A stretch of 64,000 nucleotides of DNA from NCBI GenBank assembly GCA_027625915.1, contig JANTQA010000008.1, positions 989,001-1,053,000 of the forward strand. Reading direction: 5' to 3'. Each line of letters opens with the position of its first letter. The first letter of the stretch is position 1. Both the position numbers and the translations under genes were made by a program. The DNA comes from Anaeramoeba flamelloides. Taxonomy: Eukaryota; Metamonada; Anaeramoebidae. Below are positions 33,326 to 46,800 of this stretch, piece after piece. Under the pieces are notes generated by a model. It was not told where the DNA came from. It searched no databases and was given only the letters and a program-made list of their open reading frames with translations.

Positions 33326-36300
33326 ATGGGTAACCCTATTACGAAAAAACAACCAATTTTAATTGAAAATTTGGATCTGAATGGTTTTTATTTCAGCAAA
33401 CTGCCAGCCTGTGTTGATCTTTGTGTCAATTTGTGTAGTGTTGACTTGAGTTATAATTACATTGATGAATTACCTGAACGTATCACCAAGCTTACACGGC
33501 TGAAAAAGCTTGTTTGGAGAAGAAACAGTATCACTGATCTCCCACTGACACTGTTTTCGCTGACCAACCTTCAGCATTTGGATTTGAGCGAGAACAATTT
33601 GACAAGCATCCCGACAGAGATTGAGAATTTGGCTTTGTTAAGGGAACTTTCTCTCTGTGGGAACAAGCTTACAGAATTTCCTGAATGTATTCGTTCGCTT
33701 TCTGGTTTAACATCTTTGTCAATCTCGAGAAACCAATTTACAGATCTTCCAAATTTAGACAGTTTAATTGAGCTGCGCTCTTTTAACTTTTCTGGCAACA
33801 GAATCGTCCAAATTGAAGGCCAACTCTCAAATCTTGTCAACATACAGGCATTAAATTTTTCGTCGAATGTTATTGAAAAGATTTCGAATGGTGCGTTTGA
33901 TTCTTTATCAAAACTCGAACAACTGAAATTGGATTATAACCTTTTGAAACAAATCCCAAATTGCATTTTTAAATTAAAGAATTTGATCTCACTCGATTTA
34001 CGGAATAACGAATTAAAACTCATTAGCCCAAAAATTTGTAAATTAACAAAACTGCAAGACTTTCAGCTTTCTGGAAACCAATTAAAGAATTTGCCTATTG
34101 AAATCACAAATTTAAATTCATTAAAAATAATTAATTTAATGAGGAACCATTTTAACAATTTCCCAATTCCACTATTATCGTTAAATCATCTCCAAATTTT
34201 AATTATTTGTGATAACCCTATTCACGGATTTGATTTTACCATTTTTGATGGTGAGTCTGAAAAAGAAAATGAGAATAGGAAGATTGATAATGTGGATAGC
34301 AAAACTGCCGTGAATGATTCAATTGATAACGAGAATGAATTTAGCAAGGTTGTTACATTAAATGAACAAAATACCCACATTCAAAATTTAAAAAAAGAAA
34401 AAAAACAGAACCAATTGAACGATCAAGAAAAAGGAAAAGAAAATGAAAGCACAATCAAAAAAGAAACTCAAAAAGGAAATGAAAATGAAAATACAATCAA
34501 AAATCATAAAGGAAAAGGAAAAGAAAAAGAAAAGGAAAATGAAAAAGAAAAAGAAAAAGAAAAAGAAAATGAAAAAGAAAATGAAAAAGAAAATGAAAAA
34601 GAAAATGAAAAAGAAAAAGAAAAAGAAAAAGAAAAAGGAAAAGGAAAAGGAAAAGGAAAAGAAAAAGAAAACAAAATCAAAAAAGAAAAAGAAAAACAGA
34701 AAAGGAAAGAGAAAGAAAATAAGAATAATAACATTGATGATAACACAAAAAATAAAGAAAAAGAAAATATTAACCAAAATGAACATTTAATTTTTGACCA
34801 AATCAAGAATAAAAACAAATCGATAACAAACCTGGATCTTTCCTTTAATAAAATAAAAAAAATACCAAATTCATTTTTTGAACACCTTTCACAGCTCGCA
34901 ATTTTGTCTTTACAAAACAACCACTTAGAAACACTCCCCTCAACAATTTCTACATTACATACTTTAATAATTTTGGACTTAACAAATAATAATCTTTCTC
35001 AATTACCTTCTGGCATTGAAAAATTACAGAACCTTGTTGATTTGAGATTAGCTTCTAACAACTTTTGCCAATTTCCTAGCTATATACATAAAATAGGAAA
35101 TATATCAAAATTAAATTTGTGTGATAACAAATTACAAAATATCCCGAAAGCAATTTCAAAATTTAAAGTATTAAGAGAGCTTGATTTATCAAAAAATAAG
35201 TATGTCTATTTAATTTTTCTGTTCTTTGTTTTTGATTTTGTTAAGGTTTTAATTATTTGAAACAAAACTATTAAGGATTTGGTTTCTAGATATATTTCTT
35301 ATCAATATATATATATAAGATTGTTGGAATGAGTGCTCGTTGGTGTCTTGATAGTCATCAACGCTTTAAGGCATTTCCAACAAAGTGGGACATTTTTTTT
35401 TTTTTTACATTTCATAAAAAATCACCCCTTGCTAGTCTTTCTATTCATAAATTGGTAATATAAAATTTAGATGAAATATTAATAATAATTGAGTAAACAT
35501 TATCTTCTTGTTTAAATTTATTTCAAAATAAACTCTGTTTCAGTCAAAGTGACCCAACGTTTTTTTCAAATATCAATTATTTTATATAATTGACCCTTGA
35601 AGAACAAATAAGAAATAAACAGAATAATACACCTCAAAGAATTATTGATGTATGTCTGAAAGAAAACTAATTAATCAATAAATTTTCAAAAAAATTGAAA
35701 AACTCAAATTCTTAGGGCCCTATTGAGAAAAACAAGGATGTTCGTTTTGAACTTCTACTGGTATTTGAATAATAAATAGGAAACATTTTTCACTTCATTT
35801 TCCATACTTTTCTTTTAGAAATCAAGTCCCCAAACGAAGTGTGTTGGTATTTGTGGTCTCCATTTGAAAAATGAGATGAAAATGAAGTGAAAATTTTTCA
35901 CCTTTATTAAACAAATATCAAGATCAAAGATCGAATAGAATTCCAATTGAAATCAATATGATTTCTCAATAATCATTTCCATGGTTTCAATAACCTTAGA
36001 ATAACACATTTTTACAAAGTGACTATTGATCCTGTAATAAAAAAAAATTTTTGCAACTGAATGACGTTTTTAAAAAAAAATCGAACAATAAAAATGTACA
36101 AAAATGTGAAAAAATGATTTCAATTTTGAAAATTTTAAAAAAATAAAATTTTTCTTCTAATATCTATACAAACCCTTTAAACACATGTATTTAACTCATT
36201 AAAACTGGCCCCTTTGACTGGAAAATAGTTTATATTCATCAAAACATTTCCCAAAAAATGAAAAAAATTTAAACACTTTTTTTAGACAAAACGAGGTTTC

Positions 36301-39300
36301 GTTAAATTCTAATAAAAAACGGGCAATCAGGTAAAGATCTGATATCTTGAAATTAGCGGTTTTTATTTCTAAAAAGTGAAAAAAAATCATTTTTTAAACA
36401 ATAAAATCCCATTACAAGCTTTTCCTTCTCTTGGTAAAATTTATCAAGATTAAACCTCTTAGGAAAAAAATTTTTGATGATCAAAATGAAAAAAATAACC
36501 ACCAATCTTCACACTTAAAAAATATCAGATAAAATCGTGATCGGAAACTGTGATATCTTTAATTTAAACTAATGGCTGACCATATAAACAAAAAATTGAA
36601 TTATTATTAAGTATCAATTAATGATAAATGACAATTTTGGATTTTTAAATAGTTATATTATAATTAAGTTTAATAGTGATATTTTTAAATAAAATTGTAT
36701 TAGCTTTTTTTGGAAAATTGCTTCGTATTTAAATTCCAAACCACCTTTATCTTTTCATACCTCGATTACATAAATAAATAGCTTATTTTTTTAAAATTTC
36801 AAAAATCAAAAAATAAATTCACCAATAAAATTTTTTTTTTTTTATTGTGAATTCGGAGAGCGGTGATTCAACAAAATTACAACCTGTTTGCCGTTAGGTT
36901 TTTTTCAATTCCAGAAATAAAACGAAAACTTATTAAATTTTCTTTTTATTTCAAAAATTAAAAAAAACCGCTGTTAGGTGTTCTTGAGTTTTCTGTTTAT
37001 TTGTGAAGTGTTCTAGGTTTTTTTTACTTTAGAAATAAACCGAAAATTTATTAAAATTTTCGGTTTAAATAGAAAACTCAAAAAAACCAAACGAAAATCA
37101 ATAGATTTTACCGACAAAACAGAAAACATCAAGAAATACCTAGGCACTCTACAAATAAAATAGAAAACCTCAAAAAAACCTAGAACACTTAATAAATCAA
37201 ATTAGAAAAATATCAAAAAAAAAAATCGAAATTTAATAATTTATTATCAAGACAAATTAATTTTTTAAATTTACTTTGCATTTTCTTTTCTTTCTTTCTT
37301 TTTTTTTTCACCTCTATATCTAAAAAAATCAATCACAATATTATATTTTTATAAACAAACAAACAAATAAATAAACAAATAAACAAAAAACTATTTTAGA
37401 TTTAAACACTTCCCAAAAGAAGTATGTATGATCCCAAGATTACAAATTTTAAAATTAGGGAATAATGAAATTCAAATGTTACCATCATCTTTATCGTTAT
37501 TACAATATGTCGAGGAACTGGATGTTAGTTCGAATAAACTTTCTTACATCTCGCCTGGTGTAGGGTATATGAGATCTTTGCAAATTATTAATTTAAGTGA
37601 TAATTTAATTCAAAAAATCCCAATGTCCTTTTTTTGCATTGATTCAAATGTAAATTGTTCAAACATTTCTGTTGATCTTAGCTATAATGAAATAACAGAA
37701 TGTAACCCATCTTGGAAACTTTTGAATAATTGTAGAAAATTAGATTTATCATATAATAAAATCAAAATTTTCCCTGAAAAATTATTTGAATCTTGGACTG
37801 GATTGGAAGTTTTAAAACTATCTTATAATTATTCGCAAAATTTAAATTTAGAATATTTAAAATCATTGCCATCAATTAAATTTTTACACATTGAAGGAAA
37901 TGGTTTATCAAAAGAATTCGAACAATCGTTAGATAGCTTAAAAAATAATAACAACAATTCCAATAATAATTCTCAAAATTTTAATAACAATAAATCACCT
38001 AATGACCTATACTCCATCCTATTTGAGGAAGATAAAAAAATTGATCAAAAGAATTTTTCTCAAGTTGACCAACTCAATTTTTATTCATTAAAAGAAGTTC
38101 TTTTAGATTCTCAAATTGATAATGACCTCTGCAGACCAATAATAAATTCTTCAGAACGATTTAAACTTGGCTATTCAGAAGTTAAGGGTAAAAGAAAATC
38201 AATGGAAGATACAATCAATATTCAAACAACTTTGGATGAAATGGAAAATATTTCTTTTTTTGCTATTTTCGATGGACATGGTATTTAATTCTTTTATTCT
38301 TCTTATAAGTTTTTTTTTTTCTTTCATATTTTTTTTATTTAAAGATCTAGGTTATTAATGAATTTGAAAGAGTTTAATTGCGAATATAATTAAAACAAAA
38401 ACTTTTTAAAAAATGAACCCTCAAATTTAATTTTCTCAACAAAGTAAAAAAAAAAAAAACTTAAAAGATTTTTAACTCAGACATTCTAAATCATTTTTCG
38501 ATAAATTCATTTCATGTTTTATTATTTCATGTTTTATTATTTCATGTTTAATATATTACATATATACATACATACATATCCCTTAGAACCACAAATAACT
38601 TAATTTAGTTTGAAATAAAATCTTTAAATTTGAATTGTTATGAAAAGAATAAAAGATATAGAATTTATAAACAATTATCTTTGAAAAATTTCTAATTAAG
38701 AATTGTATAGGCGACTACAATAAAAAAATAACTTGAAAAAAAAAGTTTTCTACATTGAAACAATTTTTCTTGGATTCTTATGATTTCATTATTTTTAAAA
38801 CAACATTTTTTCTTTAAAATGTTTGTCTAATCATCAAAAAATTCTTCAGGAATTAATGATTAAAACACATCATTTTTGACTGGAAAATTTTTTTGCGGAT
38901 ATAAGTACCCCGAAATGAATGAAAATACTTTAATAAATAATTTATTCATTACCAAAGATATTTTAATATCATATAGAAAATTTGTTTTATCTATTGATTA
39001 CCATTCAATAGCAATTTATATTTTTTATTAAAAATAAATTAAAATATAAACTAAATTTTAAACAAAAAAATTTTTTCTTATAAAAATTGACATTTTTTTC
39101 AACAAATAATTTTCAAATTTAAATTATTTGGCAAATAGTTCGAGTCAGATTAATAATTAATTTTTTTTTTTTTTTAATTTTTAACAATATTTTAATTTTG
39201 TGACTTTAAAAAATCTAGAAATAAAATAAACAATATTATTTAATAAGAGAAGTTATATCAAAAATAATTTCCAAATATCTGAATAAATTCAGAAAGGAAA

Positions 39301-42300
39301 AATTCAAATTTTACAAGTAGATTATTCAAATTTTTACCTAACAACAAAATTCAAAAAAAATTTCTTGTCAGGGTTTCAAAGATTATTTTATTATCTTTGA
39401 ATAATATTTTAAAGTTAATTTATATTTTTTTAAAATTTTAGGGTTAAATTACTTTACCTATTAAAAGAAAGTTTTTATTGATTTAATTCAAATGTATTAA
39501 ATGAAATTTTTTTTAAATTTTATTTATTATTATTTTGTATTATTTGAATAAAAGTTAAAGAAAAATTATTCATATTAAACTTTTAATATTAACCCAACAA
39601 ATGAATTTCATTTTTCTCTTGATTCAATATTTATTAAAATTTTATATAAAAAAAAAAAAATTCTCAGTATCATATATATTTTTTTTTAATTTATTCTGTT
39701 GATCATAAAATTAAAAAAAAAATTTTCTGGTTATTTTTAATAAACCAATTAAGTGTTTTGAATTACTACAATAATAATAAAAATTCTTATTTAAAAAATT
39801 ACAAAAAAAAAATTTACATCTTGAAAAAAAATTGAAACAATGAATAATTATTATTTTTTTTCCAATTTCAAAAAAAAAATCAATAAAATTACTACTTTAT
39901 CTTTGAACTATTTTGACTTTTTATTAAAATTTAAATCTGGATTAAAGTCAAATAACAAAATTAATTTATTTACCATCAATATCCTTTTAAATCTTTTATT
40001 ACAAGCTTGATTGGAATTTAGTTCAATTTGGAATGCTAAGGGATATATTGATAATTATTTAATTCAATTTTAATTTTGAAAGTATAAGAATAAAATTTTA
40101 AATTATTTTAAAAAATAAATATTATTTTAACCAATTAATAGGAGGAGGAGAAACCTCTCATCTGGCTGCAAATAAAATTTCTAAAATGTTTGCTGAAGAG
40201 TTAAGAAAGATTTATAATGAAAAAATTATTTTTGAACATAATACTGGAAATGGAAGCCAAAGCGAAAAAGAAATCGAAAATGAAAATAACTTTCAAAAAT
40301 TAAATAAGAAAGAATCCCAAATAATAATTGAAGAAGAAGAAGACATTGAAAATGATTTTATTATTATAAATAAAATTGATAGTAATGAAACTATTAGCGA
40401 AAATGAAGATATCGAAGTGATTGAAAAACCGAAACAAAATCCAAATATTAATGAGAATGTTAAAGATAACGACAACTCTAACGGAAATGGGAATGAAAAT
40501 GAAAATGAGAATGGGAACTCAAATGAAAAAAAGAATGAGAATGGAAATGGAAATGGAAATGGAAATGGAACTGAAAATAGTAACTTGAATAATAATCTTT
40601 GCAATGAAAATAATAAAATTGAAATTAATGATGAAGAGAACGAAAATGATAATGGAAAAGAAAAGAAAAATGTGAAAAAACGAATTAAAGAAATAAAATA
40701 TTTAAATTTTTCGCAAAAGTACAGAGATAAGTTAAAGAAAAAAAAGAAAAAAAAGAAAAAAAAGGAAAAGATAAAGGAAAGAGAAAGTAAAAAACAAAAA
40801 AAAAAACAATATTTTTCAACTAGCAGCGAAATTTATTTAAGAAAAAAAATAATCAAAAATAAAGTAAGTTCAAAAAACAAATTAAATATGTTAATAAATT
40901 TTCAAAAAAAATTTAAAAAACCATTTTTAAAAGAAAAATCAAATTCAGAGCCACAACTAAGTAAATTTGATATAAAGAATTCTGATTTAAACTCTTTACC
41001 AAATATTTCAACGACCAAACTTTTATTGAATCAAAATGGCCAAGAAAAAATATACAAGGTTCTTGAAAAGGAAACACAATTAATTTTCCAATGTTTTAAA
41101 ACAGTTTTTCACAAATTTAATAAGAAATTAATTGAAGAAAAAGAAATTAGTGGCTCAACTGCAATTATTGTTTTAATAATTGGAGATTCAATTTTTTCTG
41201 GAAATATTGGCGATTCACGATCAGTGTTATGTAGGAAAAAATTAGCAATAAGATTATCAAAAGATCATAAGCCCACATTGCCAAAAGAGCGAGAAAGGAT
41301 CTTAAAAAACGGTGGGATTGTCACGCACAATTTAAGAATTAATTCTGGTTTGGCCATTTCCAGATCATTTGGGGATTATAAATTTAATCAATATATCACA
41401 GTCAATCCATTTGTAACCAAATATAAACTCAAAAGGCATGACCGATATATAGTATTGGCCTGTGATGGCGTGTGGGATGTCTTAACAGATCAACAGGCCA
41501 TTGATATTGTACTTGATTGTAAATGCCCAATCAAGGCTGCTATCCAAATCAGAAACCTTTCAATTTTATCAGGAAGCACGGATAATATTTCTGTTTTGGT
41601 AATTGACTTAAAACCAAAATTAACCAAAAGGGAAATGGAAAAAATTAAGAGTAAAAAAAGTAAAAGAGAAAAGGAAAAAATGCAGAAATTAAAACAAGAA
41701 ATAATAAATGATAAAATAGCCTTTAAATATTTTTTAAAAAAATTAAAACTTAATAAAAGAAATGAATTATCACCCTTATTTCCGATTTCAAATTCCCGAA
41801 AAGAAAGAATATTAATCGAAAAAAACAAGAAGAAGAAAGGTACACTCAAAAAAATTACAAATAAAAACCGTTCTCAAAGTTATTTTCTTCCCAGTGAAGG
41901 GACTAAAATAGAGTATCTGAAGGAAAAGAGGAAATTACACCCCAATAATAACCTAAACGTGAAATCAAATAACCCGAATCACAGATTTAAAAATAATTCT
42001 TTTGATATTAATAATGAGAAGAATAAAGAGACCAGTGGAAGTGCTATCAATAAGCATGATAATAATGATAAAATTAATACAGTTGATATTGATGATGAGA
42101 AAGATATTAATAACACATTAATGAATGATGATCATGATCAGCCAAAAAAAAATATTCAAAAAAATTCACAAAACAATATGAATAATTTCATAAAGAACGA
42201 AAAATCTTCAAAATCGAATGTAAAAATTAAAAAAAAAAATAAATTAAAACCTAAAAAAAAATCAAGGTTTTCAAAAAGTAAAAATGGACAAATATCCTTT

Positions 42301-42324
42301 ACAAAAACATTTAAAAAAAAATAA
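33326..42324 (+). CDS. Leucine-rich-repeat protein phosphatase 2C
   Basis: Three exons, 33326-35199, 37400-38280, 40142-42324, encoding 1645 residues. The start is ATG 33326 (MGNPITKK). A first LRR block covers about residues 15-310 (units like LQHLDLSENNLTSIP). A charged low-complexity stretch of KE/NE repeats follows, about 310-490. A second LRR block, about 495-800, is cut by the first splice (DLSKNK/FKHFP). The PP2C domain begins near residue 880 (KGKRKSMEDT) and its second motif FDGHGGGET is cut by the second splice. About 330 low-complexity residues then intervene before SGSTA (about 1254). The remaining motifs are NIGDSRSV, LAISRSFGD, VLACDGVWDV and GSTDNISV. The metal-binding Asp residues of MED, DGHGG, CDG and TDN are all present, so the enzyme is probably active as a Mg/Mn-dependent Ser/Thr phosphatase. 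A lysine-rich tail of about 240 residues ends it. The MGNPITKK start might be N-myristoylated. LRR-PP2C layouts occur in PHLPP and amoebal proteins. Confidence 0.9.
34500..34720 (+). repeat. GAAAAAGAAAAT-type coding hexamer repeat
   Basis: In-frame repeats of GAAAAA, GAAAAT and GGAAAA inside exon 1 of the LRR-PP2C gene. They encode alternating Lys-Glu, Asn-Glu and Lys-Gly runs between the two LRR blocks. The long antisense reading frames here are by-products. Confidence 0.85.
35368..36722. mobile_element. MITE R4, copy 2 (interrupted), in LRR-PP2C intron 1
   Basis: The left end is AAGGCATTTCCAACAAAGTG. The right end is GCTTTTTTTGGAAAATTGCTT. It is interrupted by an R2 element. The flanking halves match 29343-29936. 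Confidence 0.7.
35530..36231 (-). mobile_element. Element R2, copy 2, inserted in R4
   Basis: Begins AAACTCTGTTTCAGTCAAAG and ends CCTTTGACTGGAAAATAGTTT, about 700 bp. This is the reverse orientation of the copies at 3.5 and 61.4 kb. Contains GAAGTGAAAATTTTTCACCT and the other R2 blocks in order. Confidence 0.75.
36890..37190. repeat. Hairpin-array repeat, copy C (in LRR-PP2C intron 1)
   Basis: Starts GCCGTTAGG. Hairpin one, about 36896-36968, ends in TTAAAAAAAACC. The spacer is GCTGTTAGGTG. A hairpin centred near 37048 (CGAAAATTTATTAAAATTTTCG) follows, nested in an outer inverted pair of AAGTGTTCTAGGTT and CCTAGAACACTT. CCTAGGCACTCTA, the complement of the array's start motif, occurs near 37130-37145. 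So this copy is partly doubled back on itself. Confidence 0.7.
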
Positions 42325-43890
42325 TTTTCTTTTTTTTATTATGCATATGAATTTGTTTTTACAGTATATAATAGAATATTTGTAAAAAAAAAATAATATA
42401 TATATATATATACATATATTTATTCAAATATATTTTTTTCTTATTTTAGTATTATTCTTTTATTTTTTAATATCTTTTTATTAAAGTTGATTGTAAGAAT
42501 GTGATAAGTAAAATCCAATATTTTGAAATTTGTTTTGAAAAAGATAAATATTTTAAAAAATACTTTGAGAAAATAAAAAATTGTTTTCAAAAAAAATAAA
42601 AAACAATTTTTAATTCAAAAAAATTCATTTCTGGAGTAAAAAATTAAATCTTTCAACCAGTATTAGTTGTTCTTTTATTAATTAACATGAGATTTAAAAA
42701 AGAAATAAATTTAAGTCTATTTTTTAAAGAAAAGTTTAATCAAAGATATGTAAATTTTTTTGGAAAATTAATTGATTTTTTTTTCCTAAAATTGAAATAT
42801 CCAATCAGAAGTTCCATTAAATTTCAAGGAAAATTTTATTGAAAATTACAGAGATAAAATGAAAAATGTTGAAAATTATAAGAAAAAAAAAAGATAGTAC
42901 AAGATAAATATATAGATATTTCAAAGTAGATTTATTTTTTGATGGTTATGTGTCCCAAAAAAGAAACAGTGCGAAATATACCATTAGAGAAATTGTAAGA
43001 AAAAAAAAAAGAAATGAAAAAAAAGGATAGTAATGGAAAAGATATGTATGAGAAGTTTTTCGATCCAAATATTAAAGAATCTAATAAACCTATTACCTCC
43101 CAAAGTTTTTTTTTTTTTGAATAACCTTGGATTTTTCTTAATACATTGACCTTCATTGACATTTCTTTCTTTTAGCACTGAGAAATTCCCTTTTTACATT
43201 ATCAATATTTTTTTTTTCTATTTTCAGATCATTTTTAGAAATAGGTTACTTGTATTCGTTCGATCCAAAAATTTTTTTCAACAGTTGAAAATAGGTTAAA
43301 GTTGTACTCTTTCAAATTAGAAGAACTCAAATAAAATTAGTTGATGGTATCTAACCATTTGATCGATCAATATTCCTAATAGAATTTAAACAAATTTACC
43401 AATGTATTTTTTTGTTTTGCTCATCTCCAAAAAATTTCGAACTCACCGATAATTTATTAGTATTAATAATTATTTATTTTTTGTTTTATTAGTATTGTAA
43501 TTTATAAACAATTATTAACATTCCAATCAGTGAATGGTTCTAATTTTGTATTTCATCTAGAATTGATGAAATAAGATTTTTTTTTAAACAAATTGAATTT
43601 TGGTATATTAAAAATTTTGAATTGGAGTTTAGAATTCTGTTGATTTTCGAAACAAAAACAGAAATCCTCATCAAGAACAAGTTTTCCATGTAACATAGGA
43701 AAACCTAACTGTGATTTTTATTTTCAAAAAATGAAGAAAATTTAATCGTTTTTCTTCTTTTTTTGTCAAATAAAAAAAAACATAAAGACTAAACATTTTC
43801 CTAAAATAACTGTTGTTTTAATAATTTAAAAAAAAATGACAAATAAAATACAAAAAAAATAAATTAAAAATAAACAATTATTTCTTATTA
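42325..43890. other. Intergenic between convergent phosphatase and kinase genes
   Basis: 3' flanks of two convergent genes. Holds repeat R8 (43190-43640) and a decayed hairpin (about 43680-43795, AGGAAAACCTAACTGTG followed by an AAGAAAATTT/TTTTTCTTC stem). No gene recognised. Confidence 0.5.
43190..43640 (+). repeat. Dispersed repeat R8, copy 1
   Basis: Matches 48610-49170 in the same orientation and 55590-56110 reversed. Shared blocks include TATTCGTTCGATCCAAA, GAAGAACTCAAATAAAATT and ACAAATTTACCAATGTATTT. Several hundred bp at recognisable but clearly diverged identity. Non-coding. Confidence 0.7.
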
Positions 43891-46800
43891 TTAATTGTTT
43901 AAAAGCAGATTTTCCAAATCATTTATTATGGTTTCTATTTTTGGTCTAACTTTAGGATCTTGGTCCCAACATTTTTTAATTAAATCAAAAAATAAATCTT
44001 TTTCGCTTAATTCTGGGCGTTGGCCCTGGAAACCGATCAACCCGCTCAATTGGAATGGGCCAAATCCTTCGAAAGGGATTTTTCTTGTAGAAATTTCCCA
44101 TAGTAAAATTCCAAAGGCATAGATATCGACTTTATTTGTATAATTCTGCTCGCCACGTAATAATTCAGGAGCCATCCAACGAGGTGTTCCAACAATTGTA
44201 TTATTCATAAAGGTCATTGATGTATTCATTGTTTTTGATAGGCCAAAGTCTGTGATTTTGGCCTTTCCCTTTTCAGTTAATAAGACGTTGGGGCTTTTCA
44301 AATCACGGTGAACTAAATGATTTTGGTGAAGGTATTTTATGCCATTAGCAACATCAATGGCGATTTGAATTTTTTGTTTATTATTTAAATCCTTTTTGGA
44401 ATGTAATAAATCGTATAAGTCGCCACCTTGACAAAATTCACAAATGATCATTAATTTTGATGTATCATTAATATATCCTCCATAAAATTTTACAATATTT
44501 GGATGATCTAAATTGCAAACTGTCATAATTTCTTGAGTGAAATCATTTAATTGCTCTTCATTAAAATTTTTTCCTTCAATTAATTTTGCAACAGCTACAC
44601 ATTGTCCATTCCAATTCCCTTCAAACACTTCCTTAAACGCCCCATTTCCAATTCTCCTTGAAATTTCAATGTCCTCAGGCTGAATTTCATTAAATGATTT
44701 TAAAGAAGATATTTTGTTTAATAAATTATTTCGAATCTTTGGATCAATGAGAGTCTTTTTTTTTATTGGATCAGTGGAGCCGTTTTCTGATAAAAAGGAT
44801 TTAATTTCTTTATTTACGTTAGAATTTGATATTTTTTTACTCAGTTTTAATGCAGTTTGCCCCTGTTATTGCAGATATATATTTATTGTTATTTAGTAAA
44901 AGTTTATAAGCATATTGTGGTTTTGAGAATGTTTATGTATTAGTGTGTTTGTGTGTTTTATAAACCAAAAAAATTCATATTAAATTAATTTTTTTTTTTG
45001 GAATTTTTGATGGAAAAAAAAAATTTTTTTGTATCAAATGAAAATTTTTTGCATCTTGAAACTTATAAAATTCAAATCGACTAAATGAGAATTTAAAATT
45101 TTTGTCACAGCTAAAAGAATAACTATATTGTTTTTTTTTTGAAATTTGGAAATAATTTTGATTTTTCTTGTAAGTAATCTGCATTTCAAGGCAAATTTAA
45201 GAAAGATATTTTACAACTTTGAAGTCTAAAAATTGATAATTCAACCTTAAAATTTGTGGTGAAATTCAGATTTTTTTCAGAAATTTTTTGAATTTTTTAC
45301 TAATCCAAGAATCTTATTTTTAATTGATGAGATCAACAAATGTTACTACTTTACTATTATAATTTTTAGAGAAATTTGTATCATATAGCAATCATAAGAT
45401 TTACTTTCAAGGGTAACATACTTTAATTTTAGGCTTCTTCGTGGTAGAAGATAAATCGCTTTAACACAAAATGAAAAAATTGATCAAGATAAAAAAAGAA
45501 AAAAACATATATTTCTTGATCTTATCTGTAATATTTGATAAAATTACTTGTTCTTTACTCGGATTTATTTTTAATCCTTCACAGAAAAAAACTGTTATTT
45601 GAAAAATTTTTGAGAAAGAAATTACTTTTTATTTCCTAAAGACTTTTCCAAAATGAATTTAAATTCCAATTTTGATCTAAATTCAATTTAATTCTTGATT
45701 TGGGTACAGAAAATAATATATTTTTTGAATTCTTTCTTAAGAAAAAAAGATTTATTGTATAGATTTGCTTGATTTCAAAATAATTTATTTTTCATTCAAA
45801 TTGTCAAAACTGAAAATAATTATGAATAATGCTTGAGTTTTTTATCCATATTTTCTTTTTCTCTGAGTTAAACTTTTTGTAGTTATTTTTTTGATTTCAA
45901 TAATTCAATCCTTTTCCTTTTATATTTGAAACAATATTCTTTCTTTTTGCTTGGTTTGATAACTATATTTGCAAAAAGAATTTTGAAAAAAAAGTTTTGG
46001 CCAAAAAATAATAAATAAGAATATGATAATAAATAGTAATGGGGCGAGAAATCCAAGTTAATAAATTGTTACTCTTATCCAAATGAAGAAGAAGAATAAA
46101 AAAATAGTCGAAAATATACTTTTTAAAAAATTTTTTTTCATTCTTGATTTCAACTATTTTATCTGGAAAGGTGATCTTTTGTATTGGGTCTTCTCAAAGA
46201 AAAGATTTGTTTAAAATGCACATATTTTTGGGTCTATTTTATTGAGGTTTATTCTTGGATTAATTTCACTCATTCCTATAAACACATTTCTCTCTACTGA
46301 TAAATTGCAATAAATGATTGGAAATTTTTACTGGATTTTCCTTTTTTGAATTATTATGCACAAGCTATGAATAAAGCGTTTTATGAAGTCAAGCGTGAGG
46401 AAACTCTCTAAAATTGGTTGTTCTTGAAAACATTCTTTTTCAGGGATTGTTTGATAAGAAAGAGGTTAAAGATTTATAAAAATGGAAATTGAAATAAAAA
46501 TTTTTTTGAGATTTATTAGAATTTATCAGTATCCAAAACAAAAATTTAATTGTATTCAAAATTTTAAATACAAATAAACTGTTCCAAAAAATCGGAAATT
46601 AAAAGATTCACATCTGGTTTGTATTTCTTTTTCTAAATGGAAGTAATTAATGGTATTTTGGTATCAAAGTTTCAATATCCCATGATACTCAAATAATCTT
46701 TTTTCGATACTGTTGTCACACAATTAAAATTTTTCAAAAAAGGTAAAATGTACCACTTCCTTCAAACAAATTCTCAGTTTTAGAACCTTGAATAAATTAT

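Noticed and set aside
34388-34920. Long reading frames antisense to, or in another frame of, the LRR-PP2C exon
   Set aside because: They are almost pure Phe/Ser or Lys runs produced by the GAAAAA coding repeat and have no other support.
40293-40604. Minus-strand frame within LRR-PP2C exon 3
   Set aside because: Phe/Ser/Pro-rich complement of the Asn/Glu-rich coding insertion.
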